Assembly (NCBI GenBank): GCA_005879065.1
Contig: VBLU01000128.1
Location: 1 to 8,636, forward strand
Direction: 5' to 3'
Source: Methanobacteriota archaeon
GTDB lineage: Archaea; Thermoplasmatota; Thermoplasmata; RBG-16-68-12
DNA: 8,636 bases
Numbering within the stretch: the first letter of the stretch is position 1; the number at the start of each line of letters is the position of its first letter. The notes beneath the pieces were generated by a model. It saw only the letters and a list, made by a program, of their open reading frames with translations, did no database searches and had not been told where the DNA came from. Made by a program: the position numbers and the translations under genes. This document shows positions 1 to 6,841 of the stretch, in pieces.

Positions 1-145
1 GAGTCTCGCCCCGAGAAACCGAATCGGCACCGTGGGGGCTAGGATCGCTGATTTCAACTTTGAGAATAGGTGTGAACGCAAATATTCAAGCCTCAGGAAG
101 AAACTCCTATCTAGGCTCAAGGGACCGTCCGTTGGGCCAGAGAGC
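1..145. other. Upstream leader, no convincing gene
   Basis: This stretch is visibly less GC-rich than the rest of the window, especially 50-110, and looks non-coding. The gene A frame stays open through it, with a possible GTG start at 32, but the residues it would add (Asn/Lys/Arg-rich, no hydrophobic stretch) would bury the hydrophobic leader 50 residues inside the protein. In frame 1 a short open stretch ends at a TAG at 40-42; it could be the last 13 codons of an upstream + strand gene, but that is too short to support. Confidence 0.5.
80..86 (+). promoter_or_regulatory. Possible archaeal TATA box for gene A
   Basis: AAATATT is the most AT-rich heptamer in the leader and stands out against GC-rich surroundings. 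If it is a TATA box, transcription would begin about 25 bases downstream, near 110, leaving a 5' leader of about 35 bases before the ATG at 146. No clear BRE is visible. No strong Shine-Dalgarno precedes the ATG. The call rests on composition and position only. Confidence 0.35.
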
Positions 146-3100
146 ATGCAGGGGGAGAGAGGGGGCGGAGTAGCGGAGACCTTAGTCTCAACCCTGTTGG
201 TGCTCGCGGCGATCCTCACGGCCTTCGTCCCCTTCGCGGGTCCGTCGAGTCCCAATGTCGCGGGGCACACCACGGTCCTCCTGTCGGGACGGGCGCTCTC
301 GTTCTCGTCGGAATCGTTCGGCCTTTCGGCGCCGGTCGTCTCGTCCGCCCCGCCGACCGGTGCGAACTTCGATTACGTCCTCACGATCGTCATGGAAAAC
401 AAAGCGATCTGCGACATCCTCACGTCGTGCAACGGAACCGCGCCGTACCTGACAAGCCTCGCGGCCGCCTCGGGCCTGGCGACGCACTACCATGGAACCA
501 TCTCGCCAAGCCTCGGGAACTACCTCTCCATCACGGCCGCGAGCACGTTCGGTTGCACGGCCGATTCGCTCCCGAACGCGTCCGCGTGCACGCGAGAGGC
601 GTGGAACGCGTCGAACCTCGTGGACCGCCTCGAGGCGGCGAGCCTCACGTGGAAGGCGTACCAGGAGTCCATGCCGAGCAACTGCTTCGGCGGCAACCAG
701 TACCCGTACGCGGCGAAGCACAATCCGTTCGTTTATTACAAGGACATCGCGACGAACGCGAGCCGCTGTGCGCGGGTCGTCCCGTCCGGCACGTCCAACC
801 AGGTCCTGCTGAACGACCTCGCTTCCACCGCGACGGCCTCGAACTACATGTGGTTCACGCCGAACCTCTGCCACGACATGCACGATTGCAACGTGACGGC
901 GGGCGACACCTTCCTGTCCGGGCTCGTGCCACAAATCCTGAACAGCACGGTGTTCCAGACGCAACGGGCGGCCCTCTTTATCACGTTCGACGAAGACGGG
1001 GGCGGACGGGGCTCGCCGGACCTCTACACGGTCTGGGCCGGACCCACTGCGAGACACGGCTTTCAATCGAACGTCCCGTACACCCACTACTCCGCCCTCC
1101 GCACGATCGAAGCGAACTGGAACCTCACGCCCCTGACCGCGAACGATACGGCGGCCGTCCCCATGAACGAGTTCTTCCCCGGCCTGCCCACCGCGCGATT
1201 CGTCACTTCTCCGACGTGGCCCAAGGGAAACACGACGGTCACGTTCGACGGGTCCTCGTCCTCGAGCGACGTCCCGAACGCCACGCTCCAGTACCGATGG
1301 GACTGGACGAACGACGGGACGTGGGACACGAACTGGTCCACGACGCCGACCGCGACCCACGTCTACGGCTCGTCGGGCGTCTACGTGGCAGCGCTCCAAG
1401 TCCAGGACGTCCATGGTTCGAACAAGACCACCCGCATCGTCACGGCGGATGACCTGCCTCCCGTCACGACCGCCACCCTCTCTGGGACGTTGGGCCAGAA
1501 CGGCTGGTACACCGGGACGGTGACCGTCACCCTGAACGCGACGGACGACCGCAGCGGCGTCGCGTACACGACCTACCATCTGGACGGATCCCCGGTGCGG
1601 ACCTATGTGAACCCGATCGTCGTGAGCGCCGACGGAGTCCACACGCTCACCTACCATTCGGCGGACCGGGCCGGCAACGTCGAGCTCCACAAGGACGCGA
1701 CCTTCCAGAAGGACGGGACCGCTCCCGCCACCGCGGTCGCATTCTCCGGGACGTTGAACGGAAGCCAGTTCCTCACTCCGATTCTCGTCACCCTGTCTCC
1801 GACGGACGCGCTCTCCGGGGTCGCGTCGACTCGGGTCCAGATCGATGGCGGCGCGGTGACGAACTACACGCTCCCGTTCCTGGTCAGCAACGTGGGGACC
1901 CATTCCGTCCAATACCATTCCATCGACGTCGCGGGGAACATCGAGCCGACGAACTCCTTCGCGGTCGTCAACGGGACGATCACGGGCGTGTCCCTGCTCT
2001 CGCAGGCCATCCTGAACGGGACTGCGGGGTCCTCCGGCTGGTACACGTCGGCCGTCACCGTGACCTTGCAGCTCGTAAACGGGACCTCGCCTCCCGACTC
2101 CATCGTGTATCGGCTCGATGGCGGGGCCTGGACCGTGTACGCTCAGCCGTTCCTCGCGACGGGAGACGGCGTCCACAGCCTAGACTTCAACGCGACGAAT
2201 GGCGCGGGCCTGAACGAGGCGACCCATCACATCGCGATCCGAATCGACACGACGCCGCCCGTTTCCACGTCGACCCTGTCGGGCAGCCTTGGCAACGATA
2301 GTTGGTACGTCTCCGTTGTCACCGTCGTCCTGAGTGCGACGGACGCCACGAGCGGGGTGGCGAACCTCTCCTATCGGATTGACGGAGGCTCCTGGTCCCT
2401 CTACGCGGCTCCCTTCTTCCTGAACGAAGGGCGACACACGCTCGACTACCACGCGACGGATATCGCGGGCCTCTCTGACATCGGCCATTCGGTAAGCGTC
2501 AAGGTCGACACGACGAAACCCGTCTCGACGGCGGCCGCCTCCGGGACGCCCGGGAACAACGGCTGGTACGTCACGCTTGCCACCCTCGTCCTGAATGCAT
2601 CGGATCTGACGAGCGGCGTGGCGCGCATTTCGTACCGGGTCGACGGGGGTCCGTGGCAGACCTATTCCGTTCCCTTCGTCCTCGGCGAGGGCGTGCACCT
2701 CGTCGAATACAACGCCACGGACAACGCCGGACTCACCGAGACCACGAACTCTCTGACCGTGAAGGTCGACACCGTGGCTCCGGTGACGACGGCGTCGCTG
2801 TCCGGGACGCCGGGCAGCAATGGCTGGTTCGTCTCGGCCGTGACCGTGTACCTCAACGCGACGGACGCGACGAGCGGCGTGTCGAACATCACGTACCGGA
2901 TTGACGGAGGGCCGTGGAGGGCGTACGCTGGCCCCTTCGTCCTCGCCGAAGGCCGTCATGCGGTCGACTTCCAAGCTACCGATCTTGCCGGGAACGTGGA
3001 GTCCCGGGTTACCCGGACGATCTTGGTCGACACGACGCGGCCCTCCACCAACGCGAGCCTGTCGGGAATCCCGGGCCACAGCCCATGGTACGTCAGCGGC

Positions 3101-6100
3101 GTGACAGTGTACCTGAACGCCTCTGACACGACGAGCGGAGTCGCCGGCCTCGTGTACCGCGTGGACGGAGGCAATTGGACGACCTACTCCGGCCCGTTCA
3201 CCCTGGCCGATGGCGTGCATCTCATCGAATACTACGCAACCGACGTGGCAGGGCTCGTGGAGTTGACGAAGTCGCGGACCGTCTCGATCGATACGGTTCC
3301 CCCGACGACGACCGCCACCCTGTCTGGAACCGCGGGCGCGAACGGTTGGTTCGTGTCCGCGGTGACCGTCACCCTGAGCGCGACGGACGCCACAAGCGGG
3401 GTCACGAATATTTCCTACCAGATCGACGGAGGCATCTGGCTCGTCTACGCTGGACCGTTCGTCGTCGGGCAGGGAGTCCATACCGTGGATTACTTCTCGG
3501 TGGATCTCGCGGGGCTCACGGAGGCAAAACATTCGCAGGTGATCGATGTCGATACGACGGCCCCGGCCACGACGGCCACCCTTGCCGGGACGACGGGTGC
3601 CAACGGATGGTTCACGTCGGACGTCGTCGTGAGTCTCACCTCGAGCGACCCGGAGAGCGGCATTGGCAGCGTCTTCGTCCAGGTCGACGGGGGAGGGTGG
3701 GTCGTCTACACGGGCCCGGTCACGCTGATGGATGGGAGGCACCTTGTCGACTATTACGCTGTGAACAACGCAGGGTTGTCAGAAGCCTCGCATACCGTCG
3801 CCATCCTCGTCGACACGGTTCCTCCGACGACAGTCATCTCTCTGTCCGGAACCCTCGGGGCCAACGGATGGTACACGTCGAATGTGACGGTCTCGCTCAC
3901 CGCGACGGACGCGACGAGCGGCGTGGCGAACATCTCATATCGAATCGATGGCGGCCCTTGGCTCACGTATGCGGGCCCGTTCGCCCTCGATGAGGGGTCC
4001 CATGTCGTGGACTATTTCTCCTCGGATGTCGCGGGGCTCGTGGAGACGAAGCATTCGCAGAGCATCGCAATCGATACGACGCCCCCCTCCACGACCGCCT
4101 CGGTCTCCGGGACGGCGGGCGCGAATGGATGGTATATCACGACCGTCGTCGTCAGCCTGTCCGCGACCGATCCGGTGAGCGGAGTCTCGAATGTGTATGG
4201 CCATGTCGATAGCGGGCCGTGGCAGATCTACTCGGGACCCGTCACGATCGGCGACGGAGTGCATGTCTTCGAATACTACGCCGTCAACGGAGCGGGCCTG
4301 GTCGAGGGGACGCATTCCCTCTCCCTCGCGGTCGACACCACCCCACCCGCGAGCACGATCTCGCTCTTCGGAACGGCCGGGGCGAACGGATGGTACCTCT
4401 CCAACGTGACCGGCTACCTGAGCGCATCGGACGCCACGAGCGGCGTCGCGAACCTTTCCTACCAGATCGACGGAGGCTCGTGGCTATCCTACAACGGTCC
4501 CTTTGTTCTGGGCGAGGGGCTGCACACGGTGGCCTACTTCGCCTCCGATCACGCCGGCCTCGTGGAAGCGATGCATTCCACAACGGCGGCCATCGACAGG
4601 ACCCCTCCCTCGACGGCCGCGACAATCACGGGGACCGCCGGGGCGAACGGATGGTACGTTTCGAACGTCATCGTGGGCCTCTCGGCGAACGACTCCGGGA
4701 GCGGCGTCGCAGCCACGTACGTTCAAGTCGACGGTGGAAATTGGGCGATCTATGCAGGCCCGATCACGTTGACGGAGGGGAACCACGTCCTCCACTACTA
4801 TGCCGCAGACGTCGCCGGCCTCATGGAAGCGACCCATTCCCTCTCCGTTTCCGTGGACGTGACGCCTCCCGCGACCGCGAGTTCCTTTGCCGGGACCGCG
4901 GGTGCCAACGGATGGTACACGTCTAACGTGACGGTCTCGCTCACCGCGACGGATGCGACGAGCGGCGTCGCCGCGGTGAATTATCGGATCGACAGCGGCT
5001 CTTGGCTCGTGTACGCCGGCCCCATCGTGCTCGGCGAAGGTCGTCACCTGTTGGAATACAGGGCGAGCGATGTGGCCGGGAACCTCGAAGCGATCCACGC
5101 CCGCAGCATCGCGGTCGATTCGAGTCCTCCCTTCAGCTCCGTCAGCCTCTTCGGCACGCAGGGCGCGAACGGCTGGTACGTAACCGGGGTATCCGCCATG
5201 CTCACGGCGACGGACGTGACAAGCGGGGTCGCGACCATCGAGTATCGGATCGACGGCGGACCTTGGGTGACCTACGACCGTGCCGTGACCCTCGGAGAAG
5301 GTCGGCATGTCCTCGGGTTCCGTGCGACGGACCTGGCCGGTAACCGGGAGATCGACCGATCCGTAGGCGTCCTCGTGGACACCACGACACCCGTGAGCTC
5401 CGCGGTATTGCAAGGATCGATTGGCGACAACGGATGGTATCGGTCCAACGTGACGGTCTCTCTCAACGCCTCCGACGCCACGAGCGGCGTCGGGCAAATC
5501 TCGTATCGACTCGACAACGGCTCCTGGCTCGTGTATCAGGGGGCCTTCGTCCTGACGAATGGCGAGTATGTCCTCGAGTACTTCGCCACGCTCCGACCGG
5601 GACGGCGGCGTCTCGCAGATCTTCTATCGATTGGACGGAGGATCGTGGACCGTGTACTCCGGGCCCCTCGTCTTGGGGGATGGCCGACGGGTCCTCGACT
5701 ATTACGCCACGGACCGCTCCGGAAATCTGGAACCGGCCCATACGAAAACCTTCTCGATCGACACGGCGCCTCCGGTGGCCTCGGCCAGTTTGCTCGGGAC
5801 CGTCGGCGCGAACACCTGGTACGTCTCCAACGTCACCGTTACACTCGATGCCTCCGATGCGACCAGCGGCGTCGCGGGGATCCGGTACCGCATCGACGGA
5901 GGCCCGTGGCAACCGTACGGAGGTCCATTCCTGCTGGGACCAGGCCGCCATTCCGTCGACGTGTTCGCCTTCGACGCCGCGGGATTGTGGAGTCTCTCAT
6001 CGACGACGAAGATCCTCATCGATGTCGTCGGGCCCACGACCGTCGATGGAGTGTCGGGGATCGCCGGCGAGAACGGATGGTACGTCTCGGACGCAACCGT

Positions 6101-6748
6101 CACGTTGTCGGCCTCCGATTCCGGGAGCGGCGTCGCGTCGACCGCCTACCGCCTCGATGGCGGCGCTTGGATCCCATACGCCGGGCCGTTCTCGATTTCG
6201 CAGGGCGGCCGGCACGTCCTCGAGTTCGCCTCCGTCGACAAGGCGGGCAACCGGGGACCCATCGTCCGGGATTCCGTGGACGTGCAGGCCTCGAAGCCGT
6301 ACTTCCTCTCCCTCACGGGGTCGGCGAACGCGACTTCCTCACCAGTCCGGATCACCTGGAGCGCGGCGGACAACGACTCCGGGATCGCCGGATACGAGGT
6401 GCGCGTGGACGACGGCGCCTTCTTCTCGGTCGGCATGGCGACGTCGGTCCTGCTGAACCTGACCGACGGTTCCCACGTGGTTCATGTCAAGGCCCTGGAC
6501 GTCGCGGGACAGTCGACGATCGGGACGTTATCCATCCAAGTCCTTTCCGCGTCGGGCGCACCATTCGGATCCCTGTTCCTCGTCGTCGGGGCACTGGTCG
6601 GCGGCGCCGTCGCGATCGTCGCATTCCGCGTGTGGCGCGGCCGTCGCGGACCGAACACGAAGTCCCGCTGATTCAGAGACCGGACTCGGGGAATCGCAAT
6701 GCGAACGTGCGCGACGGAATCCGGTTCCTTCGTTTCCATTCCCGATAG
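146..6748 (+). CDS. Giant surface phosphoesterase with PKD and Ig-like stalk, frameshifted
   Basis: Predicted secreted phosphoesterase (PF04185) on a very long stalk. The ATG at 146 is preferred over GTG 32 because it puts a hydrophobic leader at residues 9-31. Residues about 75-345 form the catalytic domain: Glu84-Asn85 in VMEN, Ser122 in PSLGNY (likely nucleophile by family analogy), HNPFVYY at 192, His246 in CHDMHDC, Asp282-Glu283, His314. Residues about 350-436 are a PKD domain (FDGSSSSS, YRWDWTNDG, HVYGSSGVY). From residue 440 run tandem 87-residue modules of the OmpL47-type family, predicted Ig-like. The frame is reliable to about 5590; the following roughly 385 residues to the stop at 6748 are Arg-rich nonsense, and the real continuation lies in another frame (5592-6671). 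Restoring the missing 140 bp would give about 2,221 residues ending in a membrane helix. As sequenced, the product lacks that anchor. Compared with genes B and C it has Gly for Pro in SLPNY and lacks two nearby cysteines. The substrate is unknown. Confidence 0.8.
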   Translation: MQGERGGGVAETLVSTLLVLAAILTAFVPFAGPSSPNVAGHTTVLLSGRALSFSSESFGLSAPVVSSAPPTGANFDYVLTIVMENKAICDILTSCNGTAPYLTSLAAASGLATHYHGTISPSLGNYLSITAASTFGCTADSLPNASACTREAWNASNLVDRLEAASLTWKAYQESMPSNCFGGNQYPYAAKHNPFVYYKDIATNASRCARVVPSGTSNQVLLNDLASTATASNYMWFTPNLCHDMHDCNVTAGDTFLSGLVPQILNSTVFQTQRAALFITFDEDGGGRGSPDLYTVWAGPTARHGFQSNVPYTHYSALRTIEANWNLTPLTANDTAAVPMNEFFPGLPTARFVTSPTWPKGNTTVTFDGSSSSSDVPNATLQYRWDWTNDGTWDTNWSTTPTATHVYGSSGVYVAALQVQDVHGSNKTTRIVTADDLPPVTTATLSGTLGQNGWYTGTVTVTLNATDDRSGVAYTTYHLDGSPVRTYVNPIVVSADGVHTLTYHSADRAGNVELHKDATFQKDGTAPATAVAFSGTLNGSQFLTPILVTLSPTDALSGVASTRVQIDGGAVTNYTLPFLVSNVGTHSVQYHSIDVAGNIEPTNSFAVVNGTITGVSLLSQAILNGTAGSSGWYTSAVTVTLQLVNGTSPPDSIVYRLDGGAWTVYAQPFLATGDGVHSLDFNATNGAGLNEATHHIAIRIDTTPPVSTSTLSGSLGNDSWYVSVVTVVLSATDATSGVANLSYRIDGGSWSLYAAPFFLNEGRHTLDYHATDIAGLSDIGHSVSVKVDTTKPVSTAAASGTPGNNGWYVTLATLVLNASDLTSGVARISYRVDGGPWQTYSVPFVLGEGVHLVEYNATDNAGLTETTNSLTVKVDTVAPVTTASLSGTPGSNGWFVSAVTVYLNATDATSGVSNITYRIDGGPWRAYAGPFVLAEGRHAVDFQATDLAGNVESRVTRTILVDTTRPSTNASLSGIPGHSPWYVSGVTVYLNASDTTSGVAGLVYRVDGGNWTTYSGPFTLADGVHLIEYYATDVAGLVELTKSRTVSIDTVPPTTTATLSGTAGANGWFVSAVTVTLSATDATSGVTNISYQIDGGIWLVYAGPFVVGQGVHTVDYFSVDLAGLTEAKHSQVIDVDTTAPATTATLAGTTGANGWFTSDVVVSLTSSDPESGIGSVFVQVDGGGWVVYTGPVTLMDGRHLVDYYAVNNAGLSEASHTVAILVDTVPPTTVISLSGTLGANGWYTSNVTVSLTATDATSGVANISYRIDGGPWLTYAGPFALDEGSHVVDYFSSDVAGLVETKHSQSIAIDTTPPSTTASVSGTAGANGWYITTVVVSLSATDPVSGVSNVYGHVDSGPWQIYSGPVTIGDGVHVFEYYAVNGAGLVEGTHSLSLAVDTTPPASTISLFGTAGANGWYLSNVTGYLSASDATSGVANLSYQIDGGSWLSYNGPFVLGEGLHTVAYFASDHAGLVEAMHSTTAAIDRTPPSTAATITGTAGANGWYVSNVIVGLSANDSGSGVAATYVQVDGGNWAIYAGPITLTEGNHVLHYYAADVAGLMEATHSLSVSVDVTPPATASSFAGTAGANGWYTSNVTVSLTATDATSGVAAVNYRIDSGSWLVYAGPIVLGEGRHLLEYRASDVAGNLEAIHARSIAVDSSPPFSSVSLFGTQGANGWYVTGVSAMLTATDVTSGVATIEYRIDGGPWVTYDRAVTLGEGRHVLGFRATDLAGNREIDRSVGVLVDTTTPVSSAVLQGSIGDNGWYRSNVTVSLNASDATSGVGQISYRLDNGSWLVYQGAFVLTNGEYVLEYFATLRPGRRRLADLLSIGRRIVDRVLRAPRLGGWPTGPRLLRHGPLRKSGTGPYENLLDRHGASGGLGQFARDRRREHLVRLQRHRYTRCLRCDQRRRGDPVPHRRRPVATVRRSIPAGTRPPFRRRVRLRRRGIVESLIDDEDPHRCRRAHDRRWSVGDRRRERMVRLGRNRHVVGLRFRERRRVDRLPPRWRRLDPIRRAVLDFAGRPARPRVRLRRQGGQPGTHRPGFRGRAGLEAVLPLPHGVGERDFLTSPDHLERGGQRLRDRRIRGARGRRRLLLGRHGDVGPAEPDRRFPRGSCQGPGRRGTVDDRDVIHPSPFRVGRTIRIPVPRRRGTGRRRRRDRRIPRVARPSRTEHEVPLIQRPDSGNRNANVRDGIRFLRFHSR
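1472..6306 (+). repeat. Tandem array of ~261-bp Ig-like (OmpL47-type) modules
   Basis: About 17 complete modules and two broken ones follow head to tail. Each module runs: T-L-S-G-T-x-G-A-N-G-W-Y, a strand V-T-V-x-L, A-T-D-A-T-S-G-V, Y-R-I-D-G-G-x-W-x-x-Y-x-G-P-F, G-x-H-x-V-x-Y-x-A-x-D-x-A-G-L-x-E, then I-D-T-T-P-P. The Asn codon of the NGWY motif, or its aligned equivalent, falls at 1499, 2033, 2297, 2558, 2819, 3080, 3341, 3602, 3863, 4124, 4385, 4646, 4907, 5168, 5429, then 5811 and 6072; one further module between 1499 and 2033 lacks the motif. From 2297 to 5429 the period is exactly 261 bp across 12 intervals with no indel. The interval 5429-5811 is 382 bp, 140 bp short of two periods. 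Modules 1-3 and the last one are the most divergent. The array probably forms an extended extracellular stalk; a ligand-binding role cannot be excluded. Confidence 0.9.
3314..4879 (+). repeat. Higher-order two-module repeat (about 522 bp, three copies)
   Basis: Modules 8-13 alternate between two types. Type A (motifs at 3341, 3863, 4385) has N-[IL]-S-Y-[RQ]-I-D-G-G-x-W-L, G-P-F and Y-F-[SA]-x-D. Type B (3602, 4124, 4646) has V-[QH]-V-D-[GS]-G-x-W-x-x-Y-x-G-P-[VI]-T and Y-Y-A-[VA]. Modules two apart are more alike than neighbours. That is the expected result of duplicating two modules as a unit rather than one at a time. Module 14 (4907) continues the type A pattern, but module 15 does not continue type B. 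Confidence 0.65.
5592..6671 (+). pseudogene. Displaced 3' part of gene A (Ig-like modules and membrane anchor)
   Basis: This is the true C-terminal part of gene A, now out of frame with its start. It opens in the middle of a module (SDRDGGVSQIFYRLDGGSW), completes that module, and continues with two full 87-residue modules whose NGWY/NTWY motifs lie at 5811 and 6072, exactly 261 bp apart. A divergent Ig-like domain follows (about 6307-6560, SLTGSANATSSPVRITW), then a single hydrophobic helix (about 6568-6630, LFLVVGALVGGAVAIVAF) and a basic RVWRGRRG tail. That topology places the modules outside and the tail in the cytoplasm. There is no start codon with a ribosome binding site, so this is not an independent gene. 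The frame has no internal stops and the modules are well conserved, which means the break is either recent or an assembly error. Confidence 0.8.
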
Positions 6749-6751
6749 TAC

Positions 6752-6777
6752 GGGCGACGATTTCGCCCAAGGTTTTT
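6752..6777 (+). terminator. Possible hairpin terminator after gene A
   Basis: GGGCGA at 6752-6757 and TCGCCC at 6763-6768 are perfect 6-bp inverted arms around a 5-base loop. Five T residues follow at 6773-6777. The site lies 80 bp after the real gene A stop (6671) and only 4 bp after the stop of the shifted frame (6748). It could end the gene A transcript; archaeal terminators mostly need only a T-run, so the hairpin may be incidental. The T-run also overlaps the candidate TATA box for gene B. Confidence 0.4.
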
Positions 6778-6778
6778 A
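6773..6778 (+). promoter_or_regulatory. Possible archaeal TATA box for genes B and C
   Basis: TTTTTA is the only clearly AT-rich hexamer close upstream of gene B. It would set the start of transcription near 6803, leaving about 38 bases of leader that contains the strong ribosome binding site. It could instead be only the T-run of a terminator; both readings are possible at once in a compact intergenic region. Confidence 0.35.
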
Positions 6779-6820
6779 CAGGGTCCGAGGCTACAGGCGG
6801 AACACGCGAGTGCTGAAAGA

Positions 6821-6829
6821 AGGAGGAGG
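6821..6829 (+). promoter_or_regulatory. Ribosome binding site of gene B
   Basis: AGGAGGAGG contains a full GGAGG core complementary to the 16S 3' end. It lies 12 bases before the ATG at 6842, slightly far but acceptable. It fixes this ATG as the start and is much stronger than anything seen upstream of gene A. Confidence 0.7.
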
Positions 6830-6841
6830 CGAACGAACAGG

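Larger units (their letters stand above)
6672..6841. other. Intergenic region between genes A and B
   Basis: These 170 bp separate the original stop of gene A from the start of gene B. The first 77 bp are read as protein only because of the frameshift upstream and look like ordinary non-coding sequence. Apart from the hairpin, the T-rich box and the ribosome binding site listed separately, I see no gene or RNA here. Confidence 0.6.

Noticed and set aside
1..42. C-terminus of an upstream gene ending at TAG 40-42
   Set aside because: Only 13 codons are visible, with no motif, and a stop in one frame is expected by chance. It may be real but cannot be supported.
32..145. GTG at 32 as start of gene A
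   Set aside because: The 38 extra residues are coded in lower-GC sequence that looks like a promoter region and would place the hydrophobic leader internally. ATG 146 gives a normal leader.
188..3742. Two long minus-strand frames (188-2176 and 2180-3742)
   Set aside because: They lie exactly opposite well-supported coding sequence, are extremely rich in Arg, Val, Gly and Asp, lack recognisable domains, and follow the 261-bp repeat. They are GC-skew shadows of gene A.
5585..5600. Programmed ribosomal frameshift
   Set aside because: A frameshift alone would keep the module complete. Here about 47 residues are missing, and no slippery heptamer or downstream pseudoknot is evident, so a deletion explains the data better.
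1472..6306. CRISPR array or non-coding satellite
   Set aside because: The 261-bp period is 87 codons, substitutions keep the protein motif, and there are no short conserved repeats with unique spacers.
5559..6671. An independent gene starting at ATG 5559
   Set aside because: The first residues are meaningless, no ribosome binding site precedes the ATG, and the sequence begins in the middle of a module in phase with the gene A array. It is the 3' part of gene A.
5591..6748. A genuine Arg-rich C-terminal domain of gene A
   Set aside because: The other frame across the same bases encodes canonical modules and a membrane anchor, so the Arg-rich reading is an out-of-frame artefact.
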